In this document: positions 26,861 to 35,957 of the stretch, in pieces
Numbering within the stretch: the first letter of the stretch is position 1
How the letters are laid out: each line of letters begins with the position of its first letter
Assembly (NCBI GenBank): GCA_017441925.1
Contig: JAFRUE010000014.1
Location: forward strand, 62,001-126,000
Reading direction: 5' to 3'
Origin: Bacillota bacterium
GTDB taxonomy: Bacteria > Bacillota > Clostridia > Lachnospirales > Bianqueaceae
Length of the DNA stretch: 64,000 nt
Position numbers and translations under genes: made by a program
The notes under the pieces: generated by a model
The model's database searches: none
The model's input: the letters and a program-made list of their open reading frames with translations, nothing else
What the model was told of the DNA's origin: nothing

Positions 26861-26889
26861 TGACAGGCTTGTACAGTCGGGCGATGCTA

Positions 26890-28626
26890 TCATGCAACCG
26901 TAATGACCAGTTCGAATTCGCCGTTCTCGTCCGGCCGGACGCGATATTCCCGTCCCATAAAGCCGGGATTCAGGTTGAAGACAGGTTCCGGTCCACCATT
27001 GAGTGAACCTTTTCCGACACATACAGCAGCCCGCTCCGCAACGATCGGCAGGATGTACTCGACTTCAGCCCGGATTCCTTTCGGAACTGTCCCCGCAATC
27101 CGCAGGGACTCAGCTGTGAACGTATAGTCAAGAGTGCAGGATCCGTCCCTGTCAATACGATGACAGCGGTCATCACAGAGACTAGCGTCCACGTGGATGT
27201 GAAGTGTCCCTGCATCCTCTCCCGCCTCCATCCTCGCACCGTAATCATAATGCTGGCCCCAGCGTTTCCCGTCCTTTACAAGCTCGACCCGCGGACAGAC
27301 ACTGCGGTGCTCGGCTTTCTTTAGGGAAAGCTGCTGGTTATGCGCCTCATGCAGTGAATAATCCACCGCACCGACCGCGATCACCGGTCCGCACACCTCG
27401 TGCCACAAGAGGCTCATCGCCCCGCCGGACGCATGCCCACCGGTCATATAATCGAAATCATATGCTGTAACATCCGCCCGCCACGGCCCGCAGGCGATCC
27501 GCCACGTGTCCATCTCCGGATAGTATTTCATCCCGCGGAAAACATCGGATGGCAGCGGCACCCGTTCAAAATCATACAGCCCTTCGTCGAGTACGCCGGC
27601 CAGCACCTTCGCATGGCAGAAAGTATGATGCACACAGGCTTTTTCGCCGTGGCGCCAATAGTCCGGCCCGCCGTACAGCAGCCCGTCATGTGTACATTTC
27701 TCATAGAGCCTCAGGTTGCGCAGCGCTGCCTCGGCAAACACGGGATCGCTCTTTCCAAGCCGGAAAAGTGCTTCCTGGCATCCGTCCGAAGTCCGGCTGC
27801 CCCAGTACGTCCATTTGAAATTCCGCGTGCCTACGCTGTTATCCCACGCACCGTCCGGCAGCATCCAGTCCAGATGCGCACGATAGCTCCGGATAAGTAT
27901 CCCGAGTGCTTCCTGATCGCCCAGCTCGATCGCCGCGCGGCAAAGGGACGGAAGCGATTCCTCTACATTGTAGCCGCCTACGTCGATCGGCCTGCAGCCC
28001 TTTGCGGTATACGCATCATTCGGCTTGCCCTCACCGAAAAGCAGCAGATTCTCGGTCAGATGCTCCAGGCTGTGTGAGAGAAGGCTTCGGGACAGTTCTA
28101 AATAATCTTCCCGGCCGAAATATCTGCCGAGCAGCGCCATCGCGCACGCGTTCGTCGCGAAATAATTGATATTCGTGACCAGCCCTACCACAAGCCGGCT
28201 GTGCAGCCACTCGCTCATCACAAGGAGTCGCGCTTCCCAGGCCGCTTTCGTCTCCGCGTCCAGCAGGTATCCGTGATGCACCAGCGCATCATGCAGCGCG
28301 ACCGCGTTAAAAACAGTGATCCCGTTCCAGGCGGAATGCCCGTCATTATACAGGCTGCCGTCATCGCAGAGCATATTTTCGCCCCACGTAAAGAGCTTCT
28401 TTGCCGCGGCAAGATACCGGCCGTCGCCTGTCCGGTCCGCCACGCACATCAGCGGATAAACCGCGTCATGACAGCGTCCGTGGATGACCTTGCAGGCCGG
28501 GCAGAGAAACGCGCCGTCAAAATCGCTCTGGTCCGGCATGTCGATCTGCAGGCGGATCAGCCCGTCGCACCAATCTTTCAGCAGGTTGAAAACCTCGTTC
28601 TCCAACTGTGTCTTCCGGATCATCAT
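26890..28626 (-). CDS. Putative alpha/alpha-toroid glycoside hydrolase or lyase-like protein
   Basis: The 578-residue protein has no signal peptide. Its first ~370 residues are a chain of helices with small/aromatic repeats (VADRTGDGRYLAAAKKLFTWG, NACAMALLGRYFGREDYLELS, LYGGPDYWRHGEKACVHHTF) that resemble an (alpha/alpha)6 barrel. The last ~200 residues are beta-rich with an RVELVKDGKRWGQHYDYGAR region, as in the sandwich of polysaccharide lyases and heparinase-like enzymes. I cannot assign a CAZy family or catalytic residues. It follows the phosphopantetheinyl transferase gene by 3 bp. Proximity to an alpha-mannosidase suggests carbohydrate work, but this is inference. Confidence 0.6.
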   Translation of the reverse strand: MMIRKTQLENEVFNLLKDWCDGLIRLQIDMPDQSDFDGAFLCPACKVIHGRCHDAVYPLMCVADRTGDGRYLAAAKKLFTWGENMLCDDGSLYNDGHSAWNGITVFNAVALHDALVHHGYLLDAETKAAWEARLLVMSEWLHSRLVVGLVTNINYFATNACAMALLGRYFGREDYLELSRSLLSHSLEHLTENLLLFGEGKPNDAYTAKGCRPIDVGGYNVEESLPSLCRAAIELGDQEALGILIRSYRAHLDWMLPDGAWDNSVGTRNFKWTYWGSRTSDGCQEALFRLGKSDPVFAEAALRNLRLYEKCTHDGLLYGGPDYWRHGEKACVHHTFCHAKVLAGVLDEGLYDFERVPLPSDVFRGMKYYPEMDTWRIACGPWRADVTAYDFDYMTGGHASGGAMSLLWHEVCGPVIAVGAVDYSLHEAHNQQLSLKKAEHRSVCPRVELVKDGKRWGQHYDYGARMEAGEDAGTLHIHVDASLCDDRCHRIDRDGSCTLDYTFTAESLRIAGTVPKGIRAEVEYILPIVAERAAVCVGKGSLNGGPEPVFNLNPGFMGREYRVRPDENGEFELVITVA

Positions 28627-28629
28627 GGT

Positions 28630-29175
28630 TCAGCCCTCCTTGGGAGCCTCGCACGCAGCCAGCCAGTACTCCTCCCCGCCGTACGTGATCTTCTCTTCCC
28701 AAAACGCATACTCCGTCGTGTCAATGCCGGCCGGATATCCCACGATGCCGCGTCCGGTCATCTTGGCGACGGCTTCTTTCCTGCACCAGACGTGCGTAAA
28801 ATCCCCCTCGTACCGCTCTTTCTCCCGGCTGGAAAGGGACCGCTCCACCATGTGCGGATTATAACTGTCCCTGATCCGCTCGACGTCCACACCAACCGGC
28901 CGATCCGAGACCGCGGCCGCACAGACTCCATGACTGTGCGCGATACTGAAATAGACAGGATTCCCTTTGAAATACGGTTTCCCGCCATCTTCAAATGCGA
29001 TCCCGCCGACCGGCAGACCGTTCTCCGCCAGGATCCGGTACAGCAGCTCCCACGCGGACAGCGACGCCCGCCGCACTTTCGGATTCCGGTAAGTCCTGAT
29101 GTGTTCCTCCAGCGCTTTGTCAAAAGACGGGACCCATTCCGTTTCGGCGATGGGTCCCCAGTTGATGATCATCAT
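28630..29175 (-). CDS. Sfp-type 4'-phosphopantetheinyl transferase
   Basis: The 181-residue enzyme transfers phosphopantetheine from CoA to a carrier-protein serine. Motifs: YFSIAHSHG (residues 75-83), GVDVERIRD with the Mg-binding D97 and E99, and WCRKEAVAKMTGRG (130-143) with the catalytic E134 and K138. It is shorter than Sfp (~225) but keeps all three motifs. No polyketide or peptide synthetase lies in the window, so its carrier protein is elsewhere. It sits 3 and 8 bp from its neighbours, in one operon with an aldo/keto reductase. Confidence 0.88.
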   Translation of the reverse strand: MMIINWGPIAETEWVPSFDKALEEHIRTYRNPKVRRASLSAWELLYRILAENGLPVGGIAFEDGGKPYFKGNPVYFSIAHSHGVCAAAVSDRPVGVDVERIRDSYNPHMVERSLSSREKERYEGDFTHVWCRKEAVAKMTGRGIVGYPAGIDTTEYAFWEEKITYGGEEYWLAACEAPKEG

Positions 29176-29183
29176 TGATGTTC

Positions 29184-30356
29184 TTATTCTCCCAGCATCC
29201 CGGCGAACTGTTCCATGATGTCCGGGATCGCGATGTTCTGCGGGCAGATGCCGGCGCAGGCGCCGCAGCCGATGCAGCGGGTCGGATCCATCGACGGATC
29301 ACAGCCCTCAAGCGGATATTTCGCCGAGTTCTCGCCGTTCTTCACCGCGTTATAGGCCGCGATGATCTTAGGAATCTCAAGCTCCATCGGGCAGCCTTCG
29401 GTACAGTAGCGGCAGGCCGTACAGGGCACCCAGGACAGCATGGCGTTCGCCACATCGTCGAGCGCTTCCCACTCCGCAGGCGTGGCCGGCTCATAATTCT
29501 CAAACGTATCGACATTCTCCACGATCTGGTCAAAAGTGCTCATTCCGGACAGGATCACGCTCACCTCCGGCAGCGACTGCAGCCAGCGGAGCGCCCACCG
29601 GGCCGCCGAATCCTCCGGCCGGATCGCGCGAAGCTTTGCCATCTCCGTCTCCGGCAGATTCGCAAGCCGCCCGCCGCGGATGCCCTCCATGACGATGACC
29701 TTCAGCCCGTGCTTCACGATCACATCGTACTTGGCCTTCGCGTCCTGCAGCTTCCAGTCCAGATAGTTCAGCTGGATCTGCACGAATTCAAAGATTCCTT
29801 CGTAATGGGTCAGGAACCGGTCGATCGTCTCAGCCGTACCGTGTGCGGAGAAACCCAGATGACGGATCTTGCCCTCGGCTTTCTTCTGCAGCAGGTACGG
29901 AACGATCCCGACCTCCTCGTCCAGATACATATCGATGCTCTTTTCGTTCACATTGTGCAGCAGATAGAAGTCGAAATAATCCACCTGGCACTTGCGGAGC
30001 TGTTCATTGAAGACGCCGTCCACCGTCGAATCCGGCCATCCGGCAAGTCCGGCCGTAAAATGCAGCACGCCACCACCTGCGTGCTCGCACATATGTCCGG
30101 GGAACTTTGACGCCAGATACCAGGTGTCGCGCGGATATTTCTTAAGTGCCTCACCGATGAAAAGCTCCGACTGCCCGCCGTGATAGCGGTAGGCGGTGTC
30201 ATAATAATTGATGCCGTGCGCATAGGCATAATCGATGATCTCCTGCGCCTTTGCATAGTCGATCGCCGACTCCGGCTGACCCTCGATCCTCGGCAGCCGC
30301 ATATTGCCCATGCCGAGCAGAGAGACTTTAACATTGCTGATTGAACGGTATTGCAT
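29184..30356 (-). CDS. Aldo/keto reductase with C-terminal 4Fe-4S ferredoxin domain
   Basis: The 390-residue protein has an aldo/keto reductase barrel (about 1-285) with the tetrad elements INYYDTAYRYHGG (Asp, Tyr), YLASKFPG (Lys) and YLLHNVNEK (His). An alpha-helical ferredoxin-type tail (about 290-390) has CTACRYCTEGCP and CIGCGACAGICP. This fusion is widespread in anaerobes, where the clusters may link the flavin-free reductase to ferredoxin electrons. The substrate is unknown. CAGGAGGT lies before the ATG. First gene of the three-gene operon ending at 26890. Confidence 0.9.
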   Translation of the reverse strand: MQYRSISNVKVSLLGMGNMRLPRIEGQPESAIDYAKAQEIIDYAYAHGINYYDTAYRYHGGQSELFIGEALKKYPRDTWYLASKFPGHMCEHAGGGVLHFTAGLAGWPDSTVDGVFNEQLRKCQVDYFDFYLLHNVNEKSIDMYLDEEVGIVPYLLQKKAEGKIRHLGFSAHGTAETIDRFLTHYEGIFEFVQIQLNYLDWKLQDAKAKYDVIVKHGLKVIVMEGIRGGRLANLPETEMAKLRAIRPEDSAARWALRWLQSLPEVSVILSGMSTFDQIVENVDTFENYEPATPAEWEALDDVANAMLSWVPCTACRYCTEGCPMELEIPKIIAAYNAVKNGENSAKYPLEGCDPSMDPTRCIGCGACAGICPQNIAIPDIMEQFAGMLGE

Positions 30357-30393
30357 TGTGTGACCTCCTGAAATATAGGTTTGTAAAATGTTT

Positions 30394-30720
30394 TCAATCG
30401 TTTGTGTAGGGGAACAAATGAAGTTTTCTTATATAGTCGCTCTGACCGTACAGCACTCGATCCACGAGCAACTTATCATTCTCCACTCGATAAAAAGCAA
30501 TATAAGCCTTAAATACAATGAAATAATATCCCGTAAAACTGTCTTCATAATACAGTGGAGAACCGGACTCCGGATAATCGGATTTGGTCTCGTCTTTGTC
30601 CATCAAGTCGGTGATGTATTGCTCCGTAATATCATAGTCCTTGGAAGCATCGAACACCTCCATCCAGATACGGTCAAGATCACGGATCGCCGCTTTAGAG
30701 TACTGAATTCGGTATTTCAT
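30394..30720 (-). CDS. RelE/ParE-family toxin
   Basis: The 108-residue protein has the ParE/RelE fold pattern: KYRIQYSKAAIRDLDRIW at the start, a helix pair, then the strands YYFIVFKAYIAFYRVE and the C-terminal VDRVLYGQSDYIRKL. Toxins of this family cleave mRNA on the ribosome or poison gyrase; which applies cannot be told here. Its start overlaps the antitoxin stop by 4 bp (ATGA), in antitoxin-first order. Confidence 0.88.
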   Translation of the reverse strand: MKYRIQYSKAAIRDLDRIWMEVFDASKDYDITEQYITDLMDKDETKSDYPESGSPLYYEDSFTGYYFIVFKAYIAFYRVENDKLLVDRVLYGQSDYIRKLHLFPYTND

Positions 30721-30980
30721 GGACGCTTATTGTGAAAAAGTGCCCGTACATCTTCGCTTGAGACATAACCTTCTTCCTCACCAGAACGCCTTCCGTCATT
30801 CAGATCACACATAAGCCGCAGCATAGCGCGGGTCTTCTCAAAAACTTCATCCTCGGCAATATCGCGGATTGTGTATCTGCCGCGTCCGTTCACCGTCAGA
30901 TATACAGGTGACCCTTCCGCAACCTGGTTGAGCACAGTATTATAGTTGCGAAGATCGGAAACCGGTCGAATCACTGCCAT
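30717..30980 (-). CDS. Phd/YefM-type antitoxin
   Basis: The 87-residue protein begins VIRPVSDLRNYNTVLNQVAEGSPVYLTVNGRG, the Phd/YefM DNA-binding fold that represses its own promoter. The flexible C-terminal half (EEEGYVSSEDVRALFHNKRP) should wrap the toxin. RBS AGGAAAGGATG lies upstream. Confidence 0.9.
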   Translation of the reverse strand: MAVIRPVSDLRNYNTVLNQVAEGSPVYLTVNGRGRYTIRDIAEDEVFEKTRAMLRLMCDLNDGRRSGEEEGYVSSEDVRALFHNKRP

Positions 30981-31026
30981 CTGATCACATCCTTTCCTGG
31001 ATTTACAAAAAAACTTCTATAGATCC

Positions 31027-31055
31027 ATGATAACATGTCGGAGCATTTTAAGCAA
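31027..31055 (-). promoter_or_regulatory. Promoter of the ParE/Phd-like pair
   Basis: Minus strand TTGCTT (31050-31055), 17-bp spacer, TATCAT (31027-31032). The remaining AT-rich interval 31056-31321 shows nothing I can call. Confidence 0.55.
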
Positions 31056-31321
31056 GATTTTAAGTAAAATTCATAGATTAGAACAGTTCATCTGTTCTTC
31101 TCATTAAGTGCGACACTAATAGGGCAATATTAATCTGCAGCTATTCTACAGGTTACTTTCTTCATTATACTGGATTAAAGCCATATCGGTTTCGCATTTG
31201 TATTAAATATCTATATAAACCCGATTCCGTTATCGCCTATGATTGATTATTATCACTAATCAACATCCAGTTATCGCCAACAATAACATATAATCGCCCA
31301 TCGACTTTTTCGATGATGCCT

Positions 31322-32374
31322 TTATACAGCTATTTCATATTTTTCTTTCAGATTGTTCAGCATGCTGTACTTAATAATTCCTTTGCGCTGCATTCTCCCA
31401 ACTACTATCCCGGGGGCAATTCCCTGCGCTTTCGCAAATTGGATCACTCTTCTCTCTGAATAATCTCTATCCCTTCTGAAAACTTCAAAATCATCGGCCG
31501 AAATAAGCGTATCACAAGCCCAATCGTTCGCAGCCTTTTCATCATCTTCAGACGTACCATGAGACTGTCCTATATGGCCAAGCGCAATGTGCGCAAGTTC
31601 ATGAAACAGACTGAACCAAAACTTGTCAGCGTCCTTGCCTCTCGCCGTGAGCCCTACGACAATTTTGCTTCCATCCATAAAAGATGCTCCCTGAAGGAAT
31701 GATCCTTTAAGATGCGGCAGGAACACCAAGGCTATTCCACAATCAGCAAGACATCTTTTGATCTGAGGACAGAACTCCTTAGGTTTAAGAACCGTCATTT
31801 TTCTTATCTCGGGTATGGCAGAAATCAAACCTTTAATATTGATCGGTGCGGTTTGGATATCACGTGCCTTGATCTTTGCCTCCTGTGCCCATGCCATCAA
31901 TGCCAAATCGCTTTTTTTCGTAATTGCCAGACGTCTGCAGGCAATTCTCGTAATCTGCTCATTTCCAAGAAGAGAGAGTTCAACAATCTCAAAGTATCTC
32001 CTCAGATTGATGGCCTTTTCTTGAGCCACCTTTGTCTCTGGAACCCATCCGAACTTTGCCATCTCACTATACGGAAACTGTTTGGCAATTTCAATATCAG
32101 CATCCATTGCATTTTCTGCCTCTGCCTTAATGATCTTCTCTCTATAAATTGCCTCCAGATTATTCCAAAACTTGGCCGGAACACCTAAAACCATCTCTAA
32201 TCTAACAGAGGTCTCCGGTGTAAGCTGTACCTCACCATTAATGAGCTTACTGATATGCTTTTCAGACATATCCATCCTGGCTGCAAACTCCTTCTGGCTC
32301 ATACCTCTGTCGTTCAACTGCTCTTTAATCGTCGCCCCAGGCGGCGTTGCAATATAGCTGCGACTTCTCACCAT
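31322..32374 (-). CDS. higA: HigA-type antitoxin fused to an ImmA/IrrE (M78) metallopeptidase
   Basis: The 350-residue protein has an XRE/HigA helix-turn-helix (about 12-75: PPGATIKEQLNDRGMSQKEFA, HISKLINGEVQLTPETSVRL). A linker follows, then an M78 peptidase domain with the zinc motif HELAHIALGH near residue 260 and a downstream acidic ligand region (EDDEKAANDWACDTLI). Classic HigA is ~100 residues. Fused ImmA/IrrE domains in other systems cleave repressors after a signal, so this protein may repress the operon and also destroy a partner or itself under stress. It lies 32 bp after the toxin gene (toxin-first order, as in higBA). Confidence 0.88.
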   Translation of the reverse strand: MVRSRSYIATPPGATIKEQLNDRGMSQKEFAARMDMSEKHISKLINGEVQLTPETSVRLEMVLGVPAKFWNNLEAIYREKIIKAEAENAMDADIEIAKQFPYSEMAKFGWVPETKVAQEKAINLRRYFEIVELSLLGNEQITRIACRRLAITKKSDLALMAWAQEAKIKARDIQTAPINIKGLISAIPEIRKMTVLKPKEFCPQIKRCLADCGIALVFLPHLKGSFLQGASFMDGSKIVVGLTARGKDADKFWFSLFHELAHIALGHIGQSHGTSEDDEKAANDWACDTLISADDFEVFRRDRDYSERRVIQFAKAQGIAPGIVVGRMQRKGIIKYSMLNNLKEKYEIAV

Positions 32375-32406
32375 AGTGCTGCCTCCTTAACTTGTCATCT
32401 TAACAA

Positions 32407-32703
32407 TTAATGATAATCAACTATTTCTAAAATATTGACTATTTGGATTTCGTCGCCATTCTTCTCGAACACCAATCTATATGGATGAACCAAATCCACG
32501 GCGTATTGTCCTTTCCGATTCTGTGTAAGAGGATGACATCGTCCAATATGAAACTGAATCATCATTTCAACAGTATCTGCCGCATCAATTTCATATATAC
32601 GCTGAAATATTTTATCGGTCATTTCTCGACCGTAGGTTCTCTCTGCAACCTTGACATCTGTACAAACCTTTTTGATCTTGTTGTTCTTGTACGTAATATC
32701 CAA
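32407..32703 (-). CDS. higB: HigB-type (RelE superfamily) toxin
   Basis: The 98-residue protein begins DITYKNNKIKKVCTDVKVAE and has the RelE-fold strands RCHPLTQNRKGQYAVDLVHPYRLVFE, typical of HigB mRNA interferases; the HPYRL segment is characteristic. The start is a TTG at 32703 behind GAGAGG, which would keep toxin translation low. Two palindromic operators and a promoter lie directly upstream. Confidence 0.88.
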   Translation of the reverse strand: MDITYKNNKIKKVCTDVKVAERTYGREMTDKIFQRIYEIDAADTVEMMIQFHIGRCHPLTQNRKGQYAVDLVHPYRLVFEKNGDEIQIVNILEIVDYH

Positions 32704-32723
32704 ACCATTACCTCTCTTTCGGA

Positions 32724-32798
32724 TTTACCTTTGAGGTAAATATATGATAGCACAAGACTCTCCTTTTTGTCAAGACAACAATTAACCTTTAAGGTAAA
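32724..32798 (-). promoter_or_regulatory. higBA promoter bracketed by two palindromic operators
   Basis: Minus strand TTGACA (32768-32773), 18-bp spacer and TATCAT (32744-32749). Two near-identical palindromes flank it: TTTACCTTTGAGGTAAA (32724-32740) and TTAACCTTTAAGGTAAA (32782-32798), 58 bp apart centre to centre. They are the obvious binding sites for the HigA-like repressor, permitting cooperative binding over the promoter. Confidence 0.82.
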
Positions 32799-32827
32799 TT
32801 CTTTGTGCACAGTTTTCGCTTTTCATT

Positions 32828-35728
32828 TCAATCCAAGTCTACTCCGTTCATGACTGTATCCATCAATGCTCCTGCGATCTTATCACTGGCAAAGCGCATA
32901 ATACTGTCCTCTTGTGAATTATAAGCGAGCGTACTGACACTTCCGTACCAGACGATTTCTCCGTCTATAAGTGTGAACTTTTGATGCAAACCTACCTTGT
33001 ATCTCACCCGAATACCGCCGTTTTCAAGCATAGATACATTCTGATTTACTGTCATTTGCTGGTTCTCTCTATAATCATCCGATGGTCGTGTGACCACTGT
33101 TACAGAGATACCATCAACTATCCTGGACATTAATACCTGCATTAGTTTAGTAATGCGATTTCTGGACAAAGACGGACTGACAATAAGGACCTCCCTTTTT
33201 GCATTCGCAAGATCCGACTGATAGACCTTATCATACGACCGTCCATCATAGATAATATCAGGAGTTTCCGGTTCTTCCACATCAGAACGGGTTTTATACC
33301 CTATCGAAGAATAGCCCTTCATGCGCTTCTGGTACATCCGTTCAAGCATTGGTACATGGATGTCAATATAATCATATACATGTACTTCTGTCTTGCCCTC
33401 ACAAAGCCGATGCAGCCTGCCGGTATATTGCTCTACTTTGCCTCTCCATGCGATCGGAAGCGCCAGAAATAAAGTATCAAGCCTCGGATAGTCAAAGCCC
33501 TCTCCAACATATCTGCCAGTAGCAATAATTACAAGTGACTCATCTTTCCGGACTCCTTCGAGTCTTTGCAGTGTTTCCCGCCGTTCTTTCGCAGATACTG
33601 TCCCGACGAGCGTGACTATATTATCACATTGTACTGAAAGCAATTCCCTCAATCTCTCAACATGATTACGACGTTCTGTCAGTATAATAGGTGTCCTTCC
33701 CTGTCGCACGGAAGCTACAACATCCTCAACGATCTGTTTATTCCGGGCGTTGCTTTCAGACAAGTCCTTATATAGCTCGGTGATCTTCTTATCTGCTGTT
33801 GTTCTATATGTCGTGAACCTTGGGATCAGGATATGATCAAAAGGTCTCTGCTCTGCCTGCTTCTTAGCATTGACACGATATCGGATCGGACCACACTGCA
33901 TATAGATGATCGGATGATGCCCATCCTGACGGATCGGAGTCGCAGTCAGTCCATAGACATATTTAGCATTTACATTCTGCAGCACTTTTTCAAAACTGAC
34001 GGCCGATACATGATGACATTCATCAACTATAACCATTCCATAATTCTTGACAGTATCTTTAATCTCACCATCTGAAATCATTGACTGCATGATCGCGACA
34101 TCTACAATTCCATGAAGAGTATTTCGATTTGCTCCAAGAGTGCCTACAGGCGACCAAGCTACAGGCCGCCCCCTGCCTTTTTTCTTTTCAGGCTTCTGCA
34201 AGTCAAAATCGAGAAAGCTTTCCAATGCTTTTTTCCATTGTACCAACAGGGCCTGTGTATGAACCAGGATCAAGGTATTGGTTTTCCTTTGTCCGATAAG
34301 ATAAGAAGCAACAACCGTCTTTCCAAATGCGGTCGTTGCCGATAAAACGCCCGTATCGTACGCCAAAAGGGCATCTGCGGCTAATGTCTGTTCTTCTCTC
34401 AAGATCCCGTTAAAAGTAACAGGTATGGGATGTCCGGCATTCCTTTGATCCACTAATGCATAATCGACATCTAAACTTTCAAGAAGCCGGCACAATGGCT
34501 CTCCACAACCACGTGGTAAGGCTACATATCGCTCGTCCAATTCCGCACAGCAGATGATCCTTGGCTTGTCATATGTCGGCATACGCATTGCCTGTGCTTT
34601 GTAGAATTCCGGATTCTTGAATGCCGCCAAACGTTTCAAAGCATTAACAGCAGCTGATGAAAGTCCACTTCGGGACAGATATAACATGTTTGCACAAGTT
34701 ATGATCAGTCTCTGAGGAAAGTCCAGTCGTGTGAGCTTTTGCTGTTTTATGGTCTCCCATGGCTTTTCATCAGAGTTTTCGATCAAAGTCCCTAACTCTT
34801 TCTTCCCATGCTGTTCCAGCACGGCTTCGACTTCTTCCTGTGCAACTCGCTTAATCGTCGATAGATACGCCCACTGATCTGCATATGGAATAAAATCCTC
34901 GTTTACAAACAGGCTGTTTCCGTTCTTTCGAGCCAATCCCTGTAACGGAAGCGCAATCAGATTACCGAATCCACCTGTCGGCATAGTATCCTGATTCGGG
35001 AACAATCTGTCATAGGATTTGAAGGACAATTCTCCTCGTCTTTCCATCGCGGCTGTAAGTATAGTAGTCCCCAGTCTCCGGGCTAATGCTGCCTGGATCG
35101 GTTTCTCAAAAAAGATCCAGGCATGCGCTCCATTACCGGAACGGGATCTCTCAATAGAAACAGAGATCCTCCATTCATCACAGATCTCACGATACACAGA
35201 AACATCTTCAGTATAGTTCTGTTCGTCAAAATCTGCCGTCAAAAAAAGACAGGTCTCGTCTTTCAGCATTGGATAGATGCCGATCACTTCCCTGCCGTAT
35301 TCGTCTTTTCCTGCCAGATGATCATAGATCGCACTGTCATCCAGCGGCTTCAGCTGCCTGTTCGGACATGCCGCGCACTTATAAAGACGCTTATCGCACA
35401 ATCCTTGTACCCATTCATTCTCACATGCCGGCTGATAGCCGCTTTTCCCGGTAGTTTTACTATACCAACGCCGGGCATACACATCCTCTCTTCCGGCAAA
35501 AAGCGGCCGGAACAAAGCTATCTTCTCCGATGGAGAGCTGTACTTATGAACTCTAAAAGCATTGGCTGTCCGCTCTGCGTTTTGGCTGCCCAAAACAGTC
35601 TTCTGCTCTGACGCGCTTTCTTCAGGCCTCGTCCCGAGCTGCCTTTTTAACTCTGCATTCTCTGCTCGCAGCCGGGCACACTCCGAGACCAAGAACAGAT
35701 ATTTCTGGTAGAGTTCATCATAGGTCAT
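32828..35728 (-). CDS. TOTE-like primase-helicase-PLD nuclease fusion
   Basis: The 966-residue protein has four parts. An N-terminal coiled coil (1-~33) comes first. An archaeo-eukaryotic primase-like domain (about 75-330) has a cysteine cluster CDKRLYKCAACP, the metal motif FLTADFDE and the SRSGNGAHAWIFFE histidine motif. A superfamily 2 helicase (about 430-790) has ATTAFGKT and DECHH and later LTATPIRQDG, ATGRYVGEGFDYPRLD and QYTGRLHR. A C-terminal phospholipase D-type nuclease domain has GLHQKFTLIDGEIVWYGS. The same set (primase, helicase, nuclease) defines the TOTE conflict systems described in comparative genomics. It likely acts on invading or replicating nucleic acid. RBS GGGAGGAG precedes the ATG. 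It sits among three toxin-antitoxin pairs. Confidence 0.85.
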   Translation of the reverse strand: MTYDELYQKYLFLVSECARLRAENAELKRQLGTRPEESASEQKTVLGSQNAERTANAFRVHKYSSPSEKIALFRPLFAGREDVYARRWYSKTTGKSGYQPACENEWVQGLCDKRLYKCAACPNRQLKPLDDSAIYDHLAGKDEYGREVIGIYPMLKDETCLFLTADFDEQNYTEDVSVYREICDEWRISVSIERSRSGNGAHAWIFFEKPIQAALARRLGTTILTAAMERRGELSFKSYDRLFPNQDTMPTGGFGNLIALPLQGLARKNGNSLFVNEDFIPYADQWAYLSTIKRVAQEEVEAVLEQHGKKELGTLIENSDEKPWETIKQQKLTRLDFPQRLIITCANMLYLSRSGLSSAAVNALKRLAAFKNPEFYKAQAMRMPTYDKPRIICCAELDERYVALPRGCGEPLCRLLESLDVDYALVDQRNAGHPIPVTFNGILREEQTLAADALLAYDTGVLSATTAFGKTVVASYLIGQRKTNTLILVHTQALLVQWKKALESFLDFDLQKPEKKKGRGRPVAWSPVGTLGANRNTLHGIVDVAIMQSMISDGEIKDTVKNYGMVIVDECHHVSAVSFEKVLQNVNAKYVYGLTATPIRQDGHHPIIYMQCGPIRYRVNAKKQAEQRPFDHILIPRFTTYRTTADKKITELYKDLSESNARNKQIVEDVVASVRQGRTPIILTERRNHVERLRELLSVQCDNIVTLVGTVSAKERRETLQRLEGVRKDESLVIIATGRYVGEGFDYPRLDTLFLALPIAWRGKVEQYTGRLHRLCEGKTEVHVYDYIDIHVPMLERMYQKRMKGYSSIGYKTRSDVEEPETPDIIYDGRSYDKVYQSDLANAKREVLIVSPSLSRNRITKLMQVLMSRIVDGISVTVVTRPSDDYRENQQMTVNQNVSMLENGGIRVRYKVGLHQKFTLIDGEIVWYGSVSTLAYNSQEDSIMRFASDKIAGALMDTVMNGVDLD

Positions 35729-35880
35729 ACTATGCTCCTCCCGATCGTATGATATCTATATATCCTATAAGCTGCAGCTCTCATCGCTTTCATAGTTCTT
35801 CCAGGAAACCGATCTGGTTTGGATCAGGATTCACCTCTGTCCGCTTCCCAGTGTGTTGTCTGCTCCTCGCCTATTCTGAA

Positions 35881-35936
35881 AGGATTATCTCATAAGTGCA
35901 GAATTGGTGGAAGCCGAAATATCATTGAGCGCTTAC
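35881..35936. repeat. IS66-type left end, copy A (solo)
   Basis: Read on the minus strand it begins GTAAGCGCTCAATGATAT, close to the IS66 terminal repeat (GTAAGCG), and ends TTATGAGATAATCC. Related copies are at 37093-37148 and 42524-42579. No transposase follows, so it is a leftover end. The rest of 35729-35957 has no gene. Confidence 0.6.
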
Positions 35937-35957
35937 AGAGAAAAAACAACCGGAAAG

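Noticed and set aside
32619..32810. A second frame starting ATG across the higB start region
   Set aside because: It overlaps the promoter and operators and has no RBS; the TTG at 32703 fits the HigB family start.
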